A stretch of 64,000 nt of DNA from Symsagittifera roscoffensis (GCF_963678635.1 NC_087062.1:84712012-84776011), one strand, 5' to 3'. Counted from the first letter of the stretch, positions 43,667 through 55,977 are shown. Notes: generated by a model not told the origin, from the sequence alone. A program made the numbers and translations.

Positions 43667-44075
43667 GATGCATTGATATGATAAAATAAAACATACTTGC
43701 GCTTCATATAAAATTGAAATTTTTCAAAATGTTTTTGGATAGATTGCCGTGAAAAGATCTTTACTGAAAATAAACAATATGGGATCTTCACATAGCATAA
43801 AGTAATTTTTACATAGATTTCTTTTTATAAATTTTAGCGATGTTGGTCATGTTTGCTTTTACTGTTTCAATTCATTTTGCAAAAAAAAGATAAAAATTTG
43901 GATATAACAACCGCTGAATCTTTCTTGGAAAATTATTCTCATGGTTTTTAGTTCTCATCAATTGTGTTGTTTTCGTATTTGATTCAGATAAAATTGATAG
44001 TAGGCTTTGTTTTTTATTTTTCCAGAGTTGACGGACTAGTTTTCAATCAAGAAGTAAGGTGACTTGTTGAACTTA
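43667..44075 (+). repeat. Diverged direct repeat, right copy
   Basis: Partner of 41967-42375. The stretch to 44700 is noncoding apart from a doubtful 69-codon frame at 44479-44688. Confidence 0.75.
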
Positions 44076-44701
44076 GTATAGACTTGTTATAGAAAAAACT
44101 TTGAAATCGAGCATCAAAAAAGGTTTATAGAAAAAACTTTGAAATCAAGCATCAAAAAATTATTTGAATAGTCTGTTCTGATGTGGTAGTAAGCTTTTCA
44201 AAAAATTGTTCAGCTTGGAGTTGAAATATGTACTATTTTAATCTATCATTGTTTTCAGATGCGTTGGTGTTGATTTTTTGGTCATTTTTATATTGAAAAG
44301 CGTCAAAACTGTATCGAAGACTTTACTTCGTCAGTATTCTAAGAAAGTGTAGACTACTAAAAGAACAATGTATACATTTTATGATTTCCCAAACTGAATA
44401 AAAAAGCTTGTTCTTCGTAATTTTGTTTCTGTTCTGTTCTGTTGGTTATATTTGGAATTGAGGTACAATTAAGAAAAGTTGATATTTCGGTGCCTCAAAC
44501 TCTACCCAATTGCTTTCATGTTTTTGGTTGAATTGGACCAAATATGCTCAAGTTTAGGGTTCAAAATTTTTGGATTGAGCATCATGTATTTTCCTCTTTT
44601 TTGTTTGTCAATGCTGATCTATCCTACCGGCAAGCGACAAAATGATCCTTATTTAGATTTCATCAGTAGTTTCCTTTCCGGTCATTGAACCATGACTCGT
44701 T

Positions 44702-47207
44702 TTCTGTGCTCTACTTATGTTTCTATTATGCTCGAACTATGTTTTGACTGTCTGTGCTCAACCTATTTTTCGACTGTGCTGTACTTATGTTTCCACTAGG
44801 CTCGACCTATGTTTCGACTGTGCTCTACTTACGTTTCGACTGTGCTTGAAATATGTTTCGATTGTGCTCTACTTATGTTTCGACTCTGCTCGACCTATGT
44901 TTTGACTGTGCTTTACCTATGTTTCGACTGTGCTCTACTTATGTTTCGATTGTGCTCAGCCTATGTTTCGACTGTCTGTGTTCGACCTATGTTTCGACTG
45001 TCTGTGTTCGACCTATGTTTCGACTGTGCTCTACTTATGTTTCAACTAGGCTCGACCTACGTTTGGACTGTGTTCTTCTTATGTTTCGATTGTGCTTGAA
45101 ATATGTTTCGACTGAGCTCTACTTTTGTTTCGACTGCGCTCGACCTATGTTTCGACTGTCTGTGCTCGACTTGTTTTTCGACTTTGCTCTACTTATGTTT
45201 CCATTAGGTTCGACCTATATTTCGACTGTGCTCTACTTATGTTTCGACTGTGCTTGAAATAAATTTCGACTATATTCTAGTTATGTTTCGATTATGCTTT
45301 ACTTATGTTTCGACTGTTATTTACTTATGTTTCGACTATGATCGACCTGTGTTTCAATTACGCTCGACGTATGTTTCGACTGTGCTTGACCTATGTTTCG
45401 TCTGTGCTTTACTTATTTTTTGACTGTGCTCGACCTATGTTTCGACTGTGCTTGATCTATGTTTCGACTGTGCTCTACTTATGTTTCGACTGCGCTCGAC
45501 CTATGTTTCGACTGTCTGTGCTCGACCTATGGTTCGACTGTGCTCTACTTATGTTTCCACTAGGCTCGACCTATGTTTCGACTGTGCTCTACTTATATTT
45601 CGACTGTGCTTGAAATTTGTTTCGATTGTGCTCTACTTTTGTTTCAACTGCGCTCGACCTATGTTTCGACTGTCTGTGCTCGACCTATGTTTCGACTGTG
45701 CTCTATTTATGTTTCCACTAGGCTCGACCTATGTTTCGACTGTGCTTGAATTTTGTTTCGACTGTGCTCTACTTTTGTTTCGACTCTGCTCGACCTATTT
45801 TTCGACTGTGCTTCACCTATGTTTCCACTAGGCTCGGCCTTTGTTTCGACTGTTTTCTACTCCTGTTTCCACTAGGCTCGACCTATATTTCGACTGTGCG
45901 ACTGTGCTCAAATTATGTTGCGACTGTGCTTGAAATATGTTTCGATTGTGCTCTACTTATGTTTCGATTATGCTCTTCTTATGTTTCGACTGTGCTCTAC
46001 TTATGTTCCGACTCTGCTCGACCTATGATGTTTCAATTAAGCTTGACCTATGTTTCGACTGTGCTCGACCTAAGTTTCGACTGTGCTCTACATATGGTTC
46101 GACTCTGCTCGACCTATCTTTCGACTGTGCTTGACCTATGTTTCGACTGAGCTCTACTTATGTTTCGACTGTACTCGACCTTTGTTTCGACTGTCTGTGC
46201 TCGACCTATGTTTCGACTGTGTTCTACTTATGTTTCCACTAGGCTCGACCTATGTTTAGACTGTGTTCTTCTTATGTTCCGACTGTGCTTGAAATTTGTT
46301 TCAACTGTGCTCTACTTATGCTTCGATTATGCTCGTTCTATGTTTCGACTGTGCTCGACCTATACTTCGACTGGGCTCTACTTATGTTTCGACTCTGCTC
46401 GACCTATGTTTCGACTGTCTGTGCTCGACCTGTTTTTCGACTGTGCTCTACTTATGTTTCCACTAGGTTCGACCAATGTTTCGACTGTGTTCTACTTATG
46501 TTTCGACTGTGCTTGAAATTTTTTTCGACTGTGCTCTACTTATGTTTCGATTATGCTCTACTTATGTTTCAACTGTGCTTTACTTATGTTTCGACTCTGG
46601 TCGACCTGTGTTTCAATTATGCTCGAACTATTTTTCGACTGTGCTTGACCTATGTTTCGACTGTGCTCTACTTATGTTTTGACTGTGCTTGGCCTATGTT
46701 TCGACTGTCTGCGCTCAACCTATGCTTCGACTGTGCTCTACTTATGTTTCGACTGTGCTTTACTTGTGTTTCGACTCCGCTCGACCTGTGTTTCAATTGT
46801 GCTCGAACTATGTTTCGACTGTGCTTGACTTATGTTTCGACTCTGCTCTACTTATGTTTCGACTGTGCTTGACCTATGTTTCGACTGTGCTTGACCGATG
46901 TTTCGACTGTGCTCTACGTATGTTTCGACTGTGCTCGTTCTATGTTTCGACTGTCTGTGCTCGACCTATGTTTCACTGTGCTTGACCTATATTTCCACTA
47001 GGCTCGGCCTTTGTTTCGACTGTGCTCATCTTATGTTTCGACTCTGCTCTACTTATTTTTCGACTGTGCTCGATCTATGTTTCGACTGTGCTTTACCAAT
47101 GTTTCGACTGTGCTCTACTTATGTTTCGACTCTGCTCGATCTATGTTTAGACTGTGCTTGACCTATCTTTCGACTGTGCTCTACTTATGTTTCGACTCTG
47201 CTCGATT
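44702..47207 (+). repeat. 22-bp minisatellite, about 114 units
   Basis: The unit is close to TATGTTTCGACTGTGCTCTACT. Since 22 is not a multiple of 3, each reading frame cycles through all phases and gives the same 22-residue repeat, so the plus strand is largely open in all three frames. A higher-order motif recurs about seven times: a unit lengthened by TCTG, a normal unit, then a TTTCCACTAGGCTCG variant (near 44750, 44985, 45155, 45505, 45660, 46190 and 46410). I regard the ORFs as artefacts. Confidence 0.95.
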
Positions 47208-47381
47208 TAAAATTGCTTCTCGACCGTAGAACTTCAGAGGCAAAACTGCACGTGCTCGTTTTTCAAAGTCGAAACATAAGCCGACACCTCGACCAGGGAG
47301 GGTGCAAACTTCATTGTAGGGTACGAGACGTCGCGATATCGGGCAAAATGATTTGAAATTTTTGATTTGAAACCTGTTTGC

Positions 47382-47587
47382 GGCTCTTTTTCCTTCCCCC
47401 CCCCCACCTGCAAATTTTTATATTTGAAGTTACTGTTCACTTTGTTCAATTGTTATAAAAATTGACAGGCAGCCTAATTAGGCCATGACATACATATTTG
47501 GTCTTCATAATTTACCTTGTAAAACCACTCGTTAGACCATAAAATTCATGTTTAAATGAGGTGGGGGGGGGGGAAAGAAAAAGAGCC
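47382..47587. mobile_element. MITE of the GGCTCTTTTTCC family (206 bp)
   Basis: Inverted ends, with a perfect 8-bp target duplication CTGTTTGC at 47374-47381 and 47588-47595. No coding. Confidence 0.92.
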
Positions 47588-48083
47588 CTGTTTGCTTTTG
47601 AATACTGTTTGCGTCAAAAAATGACTTCTCGTTGCTGTTTTCAAAAATTTTTCTACGGACAATACTTTTACTTGCAGAAAATTCGCAGGTTGGGGAAAGA
47701 CAAAAATAGCCAAACATTTTTCTCTCAGAAAAAAAACGGTACACTTTCATGCTGAGAGCACATCTGTAAAATCTGATATTATTGAAAGCAGCATTACGTT
47801 ATTTTTCAACGTTGATTATGTACACACCATTTAAACACAATTACAAAATCTCAACCTTTTATGCATGTAAAAAAGCTCACGTGCGTTTGAAGATATATTT
47901 TTCATTTTATTTTTCGTTTCGTGTATTTTTGTCAGCAATCAGGTAAATATATTAATTTTTTTATGTTTTTCAAATTTCTGGTAATTCCACAATTTTGTGG
48001 TATTCCCATTCACAGTAGAAAAGTTAATTTTCTGCTAAATTATTTACACCAGCTCATGCGCAAAAATGGTTAAGAAAATTTAA

Positions 48084-48268
48084 AGTTCTTTTCCTAACTC
48101 CCCGCCCCTACCTTTCATTTTCAATTATGAAAACTTACTCTAGCATTGTCATAACGTAACGGGATATGGCAAGGTGAACAAATTAAACTACTGTGATCAT
48201 ATAACTTGTAAAACAACTATAAAAAGTAGAAATTATTTTGATTGGTGGACAACAAATAGAAAAGGGCC
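48084..48268. mobile_element. Degraded MITE, GGCTCTTTTCC family
   Basis: Ends AGTTCTTTTCC and GAAAAGGGCC; the interior shares the CATTGTCATAACG-like segment of the copy at 49617-49843. Flanks match in 6 of 8 bases. Confidence 0.55.
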
Positions 48269-48295
48269 AAGATTAATTGTAATTTGTATTTTTCT

Positions 48296-48529
48296 GGCTC
48301 TTTTCCAGTCCCCCCCCCCCTGGTTTTTGCTGAAATTCAATGTTTGAAAGTCTATTTAAAATAATTTTTCATGCTATAAACTGCATTTAAACATGTCAGC
48401 GTGAACAGGCGAACAAATTCTTACAACGTTTCCTACATGCAAAATGCCGTGAAAACAACTTTTGAACAGCCGAATTTGTAATTTTACGAGAAGAGGGGGG
48501 GGGGGGGGGTGGTAAACTGGAAACGAGCC
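48296..48529. mobile_element. MITE, GGCTCTTTTCCAG family
   Basis: Ends GGCTCTTTTCCAGTCCCC and AAACTGGAAACGAGCC. Flanks ATTTTTCT and CTTTTTCT agree in 7 of 8 bases. Confidence 0.8.
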
Positions 48530-48560
48530 CTTTTTCTAGCCAGCAGTAATTGTTGCAACT

Positions 48561-48601
48561 AAGAAAGCAAGAAAGAAAAAAAGAAAGAAAGAAAGAAAGA
48601 A
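48561..48601 (+). repeat. (AAAG)n microsatellite
   Basis: About ten imperfect AAAG units. Confidence 0.9.
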
Positions 48602-48688
48602 CGTGTTTCTCCAATAATAATTTTGTCGCAACGTATGTATAATATAACAAACTTGGAGAGTACAGACAACGAGATCTTCGGATCCACC

Positions 48689-48905
48689 GGCTCTTTTCCA
48701 GCTTCCCCCCCTTTCAAAATAACGAGTTTTATGTTGGTTTTACGTGTTATTACGGCTAAATGCGTGATGTTACGCTGTAAAGTATGAAGAACAAATCTGT
48801 TCAGAATTGTCGATTTGTTCACCACGCCAAATTTCATTGCATTGTGACAACGTTAAATAGACTTTTCAAAATTGAGTTTGAAAGGGGGGGAACTGGAAAA
48901 GAGCC
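48689..48905. mobile_element. MITE, GGCTCTTTTCCAG family, upstream of exon 1
   Basis: 217 bp with inverted ends and a perfect 8-bp duplication GATCCACC (48681-48688, 48906-48913). It ends 71 bp before the start codon of the host gene, so it lies in the promoter or 5' UTR region. Confidence 0.9.
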
Positions 48906-48976
48906 GATCCACCAAGTGTCTGCCACTATAGGAAGATTATAAATGAAAAGTTTTGTTTTAAGAGACAGTAGAGAAG

Positions 48977-49072
48977 ATGGCACCCGAGAGGAGATTCGAC
49001 ACTTGGCAGACTAGCAGTGGGCGGGGATTGGAGTACCGTCCTGGCGACTACTTCCCCGACCAGGGGTACAGG
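48977..49072 (+). CDS. Host gene exon 1 (32 codons)
   Basis: ATG in AGAAGATGGCACC context, phase 0 end, donor GTATGC. It starts MAPERRFDTW. A further 5' noncoding exon is possible. Exon 1 is flanked on both sides by miniature transposons. Confidence 0.85.
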
Positions 49073-49096
49073 GTATGCACTTATCACTGTCACCGC

Positions 49097-49398
49097 CAGG
49101 GGCGGATTTAGGGGGGGGGGGGGGTTGGGGCGGACGCCTTCACTTCAGGGATTCGACCCTCTGCCGACCCAAAGGGTCCCCCCTTTGTACTATTTTGAGA
49201 TATCCATTTGTGGTGACGGACCCTAAAAATTCTTTAACGGTGCCTTTGCGCCAATATATACTTACTTTGAGGGGGTGCACGCGCCAAAAAAACGCAATTT
49301 TGTTGGTCAAAAATTTCTTAAAAGTGCCGAAGAAAACTTTTTTGAAAGTCCAACCCCCAATCCCCCCCCCCCTCGAGAAAATCCTAGATCCGCACCTG
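49097..49398. mobile_element. hAT-type MITE, copy 2 (302 bp) in intron 1
   Basis: Inverse orientation to copy 1. Ends CAGGGGCGGATTTAG and CTAGATCCGCACCTG, with a perfect 8-bp duplication GTCACCGC (49089-49096, 49399-49406). It begins only 24 bp after the exon 1 coding end. Confidence 0.92.
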
Positions 49399-49584
49399 GT
49401 CACCGCGATCAGTCAGTAATTAAGGGTATTCCCCATAATACCCCCTTACTCGTTGATTTTAACGTTATGGTGAAGGGGCAATATTATGCTGAGAAAGATT
49501 TTGTCAATGAACCAGTTTTTAATAACCTTTTCGGATTTTCAGCGTTCTCCCACCTCTTATGTAAAAAATTACTCGTTAATTTTT

Positions 49585-50056
49585 GGACTCTTTCCCAGTT
49601 ATCTATTACATTTTTTGGCTCTTTTCCAGTTCCCCCCCCCCCCCTTTCAAATTCAATTTTGAAAAGCTTAATTAACGTTGTCATAATGCAATGAAATTTG
49701 GCGTGGTGAACAAATCGACAACTGTGAACAGATTTGTTCTTCATACTTTACAGCGTAACATCACGCATTTAGCCGTAATAACACGTAAAACAAAAATAAA
49801 ACCGGTATTTTGAAAAAGGGGGGGGGGAAACTGGAAAAGAGCCCATTTTTTTCGGAATTCAATATATAAAAGTCTGTTTTAAAGGAAATTTTATAATAAA
49901 AACAGCATTAAAACGTGTAAACACGACCAGGTGAACCAATTTTAACATTACTTACATGCAAAATGCCGTTTGAACAGCTTTTATTTGTAATTTTTAGACT
50001 GGATTTTTTATATATCAATAGACCCTATCGAAAACTGGGCTCGTTTCCAGTGCCCC
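49585..50056. mobile_element. Nested pair of GGCTCTTTTCCAG MITEs in intron 1
   Basis: An intact 227-bp copy (49617-49843) with perfect duplication CATTTTTT (49609-49616, 49844-49851) sits inside an older degraded copy. The older copy's left end is GGACTCTTTCCCAG (49585), and its interior resumes at 49852 (matching the 48296-48529 copy). Confidence 0.8.
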
Positions 50057-51653
50057 CAGCTCAACACTCACAACACTCGTCGATTTTTGTTTTAATGCAA
50101 ATTACATGTTTTCAATTCTTATATTAATGGCGAAATGGCTTTTTCTCAAATTGAATTCAAAATCAGGTCCGAGTGTAAAACCGAATCAATTGGACAGCGA
50201 ACGTTGAGTTTGAAATAAAAAACTCATACCGCAAACTATGTTGCCTTAAATTATGTTTTGTTAACCTTTGCTAACTTAAATTAATTGAACTTGAAACAAA
50301 GATATTTGGTTGTTATGCAAGTGACACAGACATTTCCGAATAAAAAAAAAGAAAAAAAACTAATTTGTAACCCCCCACTCCCAAGAAAAAAAAAATTAAG
50401 GATTAGTGTCTTTTTGGTGGGTGGTATCATTTGTGAACTGTACGATTGCGTATAAACTTAGTGATTTAGGCATAATCGACAATTTTTGTCTCCAAAATTT
50501 AAAAAAAATCAAGAAAAAACGAAAAAAAAAAATTTTCTATTTTTTTGCCCAATAAATTTAATATTTTTTACAGATTTTTTCCTTCTTCCTTATAAGTAAC
50601 TTTCCATAGACTAAAACCAGGTTTTTTATCCTTTTAGTAAAATAAACTTAAAGGTTACTTATAATCTTGATAATCTCTAATCAGTTTTTTCGACACCTGG
50701 AATTTTATTTGGTAAATTATTAGTGTTTTTCGAATCACGACTGAAAAGACTTTAACATGATATATCACTGAACCATTTCCAATGATGTTTTGTGGTGACT
50801 TATTTTAGAGGAAAACAAAAAAAGAAAAGGAATGAGGTTGGCCGGTTACTGTTTAAGTAGCGCAGAATGTTCCGATCCGACCTTAGTCTTAAAAAATACG
50901 AAAAAGAAAAAAGTTTTTTTTTTCAAATTAGATTAGTTTTTTCTTTTGGTTTAGTAAATAAATCTGAAGTAAAACTAGATTTTAGACATACTTAGAATCC
51001 ACAGTAAAACAGGCAAATTGGACAACAGTTTTTTCTAGAAAAATGACAAGAAAACACTTTTTTTTAAAACATTGAACTTCTTCCAAATTTTTTTTGCCAA
51101 ATTTTTTGAAATTTGGATCACCAAAAATGTGCTAAAATTTTTTCAAAAAACTTGAATCCTTTGCGTAAATTTAAGTTTTCAGGGCTAAAATTAAACAAAA
51201 ATAAGATATCGTTAGCCTGCTCGTTTGCTTTATTTGCTCGAAATCGATCTAAAATTCAAAAATTAAAATTTTAAACCAGTTTATCTCAATACTGGGATAC
51301 GTTTTTGGAAGTTTTTTAAGATTGTTTGAATCAAGGCTAAAAAATTCTCAATTTGGTAAATCAGACGAACAATTTCGATGATAATTTTTGGTACCTGATT
51401 TTGCGTGGAAAACCAAAATTAAGAAAAAAACTAAACACATCTGAATACAAAGTTCCTCTTCATTTTTAATGACCGAAACAAAAACTAAAAACTAAAATTC
51501 CTCTCAATTTTCATTAGTCGGAACATTGAATAATGCTTTCTTCAAACTAAGAAGCGTAACCCATACTACTTTTATTGCAAGTACAATAATTGCAAAAATA
51601 ACCACCTCATAGATACGGGTAAGTACTCTAAAAAGAACTGTTTTTTTTTCCAG
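50057..51653 (+). other. Rest of intron 1, nothing recognised
   Basis: Very AT-rich with long A and T runs; no exon-like segment or complete element seen. A pyrimidine tract and CAG precede exon 2. Confidence 0.6.
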
Positions 51654-51839
51654 GAGACCCGTCCAGATCCTCTGCCTCCTTCACTGCACCGAGACCTGCC
51701 AGAGATGATCAACCCATACGAGACCACAACTGGGTCCACACATGACATGAAGCACGGGGGAGGGACCCTGGCCAACGAGAGGTACCAGAGGGCGGGAGCC
51801 AACTGGAACGTGCACTACGGAAAAGAACACATTAGACAG
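51654..51839 (+). CDS. Host gene exon 2 (62 codons)
   Basis: Acceptor TTTTTCCAG, donor GTATGA, phase 0 at both ends. Encodes the proline-rich ETRPDPLPPSLHRDLPEM segment and a Gly/His/Tyr-rich segment. Confidence 0.88.
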
Positions 51840-52217
51840 GTATGAAACTTTCATAGATTGAAAATAATCAACTAAAATGGATTTTTTTGATTTGACAAAA
51901 AATAAGACTTTAATCCAATTATAATCCATTATAATCAATTTTTTTTTATTCTTATAGAGACTGACAACCAAATACGGGTAGATGACTAAAATGGACAGAA
52001 AAAAAAACAAATGTGATTTTACTTCCAAATTTTTGTTGATTTTCCAAACTAACTTGACTTAACTTATGGCGATCGACCAAATCGCAGCTAGTTAGAAAAA
52101 GGGGTCTTTCTGAATGAGGTTAAGACTTTCCTATTCTGATTCAACAGACAAAGTTTCTTTCACTCGTAAATAAGTTTATTATTTCAAATATAGGAGACAC
52201 ACATCAAATATGAAATA

Positions 52218-53841
52218 TGATAGTGATAGTGGTGGTGATGGTGATTTTCGCTTGGCTTATATACCGTACATTGTCATACTTTCAACATTCCATCTGTTGG
52301 TTCAACCAATCAGAAAGAGACAACATATGTCGTAATCTTTGCTTTTGGTGATATTTTATCAACTGAGCAAACAGATAACTTCAAGCTAGCATATGGTAAA
52401 AGGTTAAGAAAAGTGTTTCTGATTTCAATTCAGAACATGCAACCATCTTATATGGTGATTGTTAAACGGCGATGCCAGTTGATAAAAAAAATTTAAAGTC
52501 ATAATAAATGATTTAAAAAACATCAAAAAATTTTAATTGAGTTTGCGTAAAGTTTTTTGTTTCTGATTTTGACAGTTTGCTCGTAAATTTTGGCTTGTAG
52601 TATAGCCGGTCGATGAAGGGCTGCTTATTTTGTAGTCGCTTTGTAGGATTGCGCCTTGTAGAAAAGGTGCATGTAGCGTAGAGCAGTTATTTGTACAGTT
52701 GCGATACGTTGCGGCCAAAATCACAGCTGGATTTTTTTTTAAAATATAACATCAAATTCATTTTTTCAAATTTGGTTTGGCAAATATACTTATCGGTGAT
52801 ACTGGACTCTAGTTGTAGAAGCATACTTTGTAGGGTGGCGGTGGCCAAATCACAGTTGGATATAAATGAATACAAAGTTAAGAAAATAAAGGGACGGAAG
52901 TTAACAGATAATCTTGAAGCTAAAAGTTTCCTTCCACCTTGGTTTTTAGGCTCAAATATTTTTTGCTGAGATCCTTTTTTTACCCGGAGAGCTGTTATGG
53001 TTTTTTGCGTTTGGTTGATATAATTTAAGTAATTTATATAATTCTTTTGCACTTGATCCGAGTAGGAGTCAAGGATTGGAGTTTGCATTTGGGCGGTTAT
53101 AAAGGCTGCTGGAACATAAATGTGTTGATGGGGGAGTTGTGGATTAACCAGACGGTAGGCACCGTTATCGTTTTGGTAAGGTTGATAGATTTCTATCTTA
53201 AATCGGTTAATAAAGGGAGAGAGTGCATATTTTAAACTGGTATCAAAGTTTGGCGGTTTCTGGGGTTGAGGTTTTGTTCCTTTTTGACTTGGATCGCGAT
53301 TTTGTTTCAAGTTCTAGAGAATTTCCTGATTGGTGAGCTACTATAGTTTCAGAAGCTAGGTGTTCCCGAATTGACGAAGAAGGGAGAATTTTGAAAGGTC
53401 GGATAATAGCTGGTCTTTTTTGAATGCCATTAGAGTGTTTCACTTTTGGGATTGTAGAACTGGTATTCTATTGTGGCTAAGTAATCGGGTTGATTATTCA
53501 GGGAGGCTTTTCCATAGTGTCAATTAAAGACAAAAGGTTTTCGAAAACAAGCAAGTCTTCTTCAAGTGGAGTCTGAAGAAGATCAGCGGGTATATCCTAA
53601 AACGTAAAAGAAATTAGATGTGATAGTGATAGTGATAGTGATGGTGATGGTGATTTTCGCTTGGCTTATATACCGTACTTTTTCATATTTTCAACATTCC
53701 ATCTGTTGGTTAAACCAATCAGTAAGAGACAACATATGTCGTAATGTTTGTTTTTGCTGATTTTTTATCAACCGAGCAAACACATAACTTCAAGCTAGCA
53801 CATGGTAAAAGTTTAAGAATTGTGTTTTTGATTTCAATTCA
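52218..53841 (-). mobile_element. Small element with direct terminal repeats in intron 2
   Basis: Direct repeats at 52218-52432 and 53621-53841 (about 85-90% alike, beginning TGATAGTGATAGTG and ending near TTTCAATTCA) flank about 1.2 kb. The interior holds a minus-strand ORF of 207 codons (52687-53310) of unrecognised type and no RT or integrase. The arrangement resembles a non-autonomous LTR element (TRIM or gag-only). No clear primer site or target duplication was found. Confidence 0.55.
52687..53310 (-). CDS. Unrecognised ORF in the intron 2 element
   Basis: 207 codons. The N-terminus is Lys/Gln/Pro-rich, the middle Tyr/Asn-rich (QKNYINYLNYINQTQ), with a short hydrophobic stretch near residue 142. 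It could be a fragment of a gag-like protein, inferred only from its position between direct repeats. Confidence 0.35.
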   Translation of the reverse strand: MKQNRDPSQKGTKPQPQKPPNFDTSLKYALSPFINRFKIEIYQPYQNDNGAYRLVNPQLPHQHIYVPAAFITAQMQTPILDSYSDQVQKNYINYLNYINQTQKTITALRVKKGSQQKIFEPKNQGGRKLLASRLSVNFRPFIFLTLYSFISNCDLATATLQSMLLQLESSITDKYICQTKFEKMNLMLYFKKKSSCDFGRNVSQLYK

Positions 53842-54054
53842 GAAAATTGAATCAATAATGAAGTAAGTTTTTTTCATATTTTTCATACAAATCATTCATA
53901 CGAAACATATTGAAACAATAATTTTCCCCATTTGCGGATCTCAGGTTGTCACTTTATTCTATAACAACATTATCTATTATGTATGGATGACCAAATTTCA
54001 AAATCAGTTTCTGAATTAATAAAGAATTCCAAAAAAAATGTGTTTCAACTTCAG

Positions 54055-54225
54055 CTGGAGGAGCGCCGGTGGCGTCCAGAGTTGACGATGAAGAACCAGT
54101 CGAGTGAGATGCGGGACAAGTACAGAGGCGACACAGGCACCAAAGACGTAGACTTCGAGGACACTACCAAAATAGGACCTCAGGGTTTCCTACTGGAGAA
54201 CCACCACAAAGAAGGACCCTCAAAG
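54055..54225 (+). CDS. Host gene exon 3 (57 codons)
   Basis: Acceptor CTTCAG, donor GTAGGG, phase 0 at both ends. Highly charged (LEERRWRPELTMKNQ, DVDFEDTTKIGPQG). Confidence 0.88.
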
Positions 54226-54559
54226 GTAGGGCAAAAACCAAAGAACACAGGTCAAGTGTTTTTGTGTTTATAATTTCAGGTGGCTTATTGAGAGAGCAAC
54301 TATTCTCAATAGGCAGTTATAACCAAGAGAATAATCAAAAGAATACATCTTCAGTGTTTTTTTTCTTCCGATTGAATTAGATGTAAGAACGTTGACTTCA
54401 AAATTTGTCTTCATTCAGTTCATTATTGATTCTAGACCAAATTTTGACTAACTTGTCAAAAAAGGAACGTAGAAAGGCGTAAAACTTCTAGATAATGACT
54501 TTTTGGTTTGACTTTAAATTTGAGCTCACTGTCAATTCTCAACCAAAATCCAACAACCA

Positions 54560-55010
54560 TCACAGAGGCTTGGCAAAAAAAATTGCAAAACAACCATCAC
54601 AGGGGCTTGGCAAAAAAAATTGCAAAACAACCATCACAGGGGTTTGGCAAAAAAAAACTGCAAAACAACCATCACAGGGGCTTGGCCAAAAAAATTGCAA
54701 AACAATCATCACAGGGGCTTGGCAAAAAAAAACTGCAAAACAACCATCACAGGGGCTTGGCAAAAAAAATTGCAAAACAACCATCACAGAGGCTTGGAAA
54801 AAAATGCAAAACAACCATCACAGGGGCTTGGAAAAAAAACTGCAAAACAACCATCACATGGGCTTGGAAAAAAAAATGCAAAACAACCATCACAGGGGCG
54901 GCTTGGCAAAAAAAATTGCAAAACAACCATTACAGGGGCTTGGCAAAAAAATTGCAAAACAACCATCACAGGGGCTTGGCAAAAAAATTGCAAAACAAAA
55001 TTGCAAAACA
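54560..55010 (+). repeat. 37-40-bp minisatellite in intron 3, about 12 units
   Basis: The unit is CAACCATCACAGGGGCTTGG followed by an A-run and TTGCAAAA. Unit length varies mainly in the A-run, so frames shift between units; the repetitive ORFs on both strands are not considered genes. Confidence 0.93.
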
Positions 55011-55501
55011 ATTGTTGGAAACGGGCCAGAAAAAAAATCAAAATTTTATACGTTCATTGGCCGCAGCCGATCCTAGCAGTTCGATTTATTTGACTTTTGC
55101 TTGGAAGGGCTTGCTTGGCTGTCCGGATTTGCTCAGCCCTGCTGAAGTCACGCTCCCTCTGCGGGGTTTGTAGGTGAAAGGTGTGAACTCTTTTGAAAGT
55201 CAGGCCCGGGCCCTGCCTGGCTCGTTGCTGATCCAGCCCGGGCCCGGTTCCTGATCGGAACTTAGCCAAATTTAATCGAACACGGTTAAGTCTTATCTCA
55301 ACTTGGCCTAATGTTTAAACCGCACTCGATGATAAATGCTCATCTCTTGCGCTACCACATTATTTGAATTTAAGTTTCATAAGAACTAGTAGTGATTTAT
55401 CATTTTTAGAGAAATTATGAAATATATGTCTTAACTATTTTTATTTCAAAGGACAATTTATAACCAAAAAAAGTCATTTTTAGTTTCATTGTTTGTTTTA
55501 G

Positions 55502-55722
55502 ACTGGTCAGGCATCGTCGACAAATCCAGAGCTATCGGGTCAGCCGTTCTACGTGAAGGACCAAGGGATGTTGCGGGAACTAGATCCCTACATGAGCACA
55601 ACGTACAAAGACCACAGGGCCTGGGACGACATGGAGCTCACTCGGTACCCGAAGAAAGACCAGGCAACTTTCTGGGCATGCGAGGAGTACCCCAAGGCGT
55701 GGGGACACGGACCCCAGTCTAA
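55502..55722 (+). CDS. Host gene exon 4 (73 codons + 2 nt)
   Basis: Acceptor TTTTAG, donor GTAAAT, ends in phase 2. If the donor is not used, the frame meets TAA at 55724-55726, giving a shorter protein. Encodes FYVKDQGMLRELDPYMSTT and a Trp-rich end. Confidence 0.85.
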
Positions 55723-55860
55723 GTAAATAGAAAAAGGGTGTTTTGTTCAGATTCAAAAAATTTCTTTATTTACAATTGTTTTGAATCTAATATAAAAATA
55801 ACAACACTGAAGCAATGAAAAACTTAAAAACTAGGAAAATTTCAAACTCTGTATGTTTAG

Positions 55861-55977
55861 TCCTCTACCAAAACAGACAGTTCCGAGGGAGAGACCTCCG
55901 ATGAGAGACGCCACCTTCTTCAAGTCCCAAACCAGAATACCCTTCTGGCCCAAGAGCGCAAAGCCAGTACCTAACGG
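55861..55977 (+). CDS. Host gene exon 5 (117 nt, phase 2 to 2)
   Basis: Acceptor TGTTTAG, donor GTGAGC. Encodes RERPPMRDATFFKSQTRIPF. The MRDAT motif is repeated in the alternative exon 60624-60816. Confidence 0.85.

Noticed and set aside
44717-47229. Long repetitive ORFs with a Cys/Phe/Leu-rich peptide repeat
   Set aside because: They arise in all three frames from the 22-bp minisatellite and have no start, domain or exon context.
54495-55173. Lys/Gln/Asn-rich ORFs and antisense Cys/Phe-rich ORFs
   Set aside because: Produced by the 37-40-bp intronic minisatellite; different frames give rotations of the same repeat.
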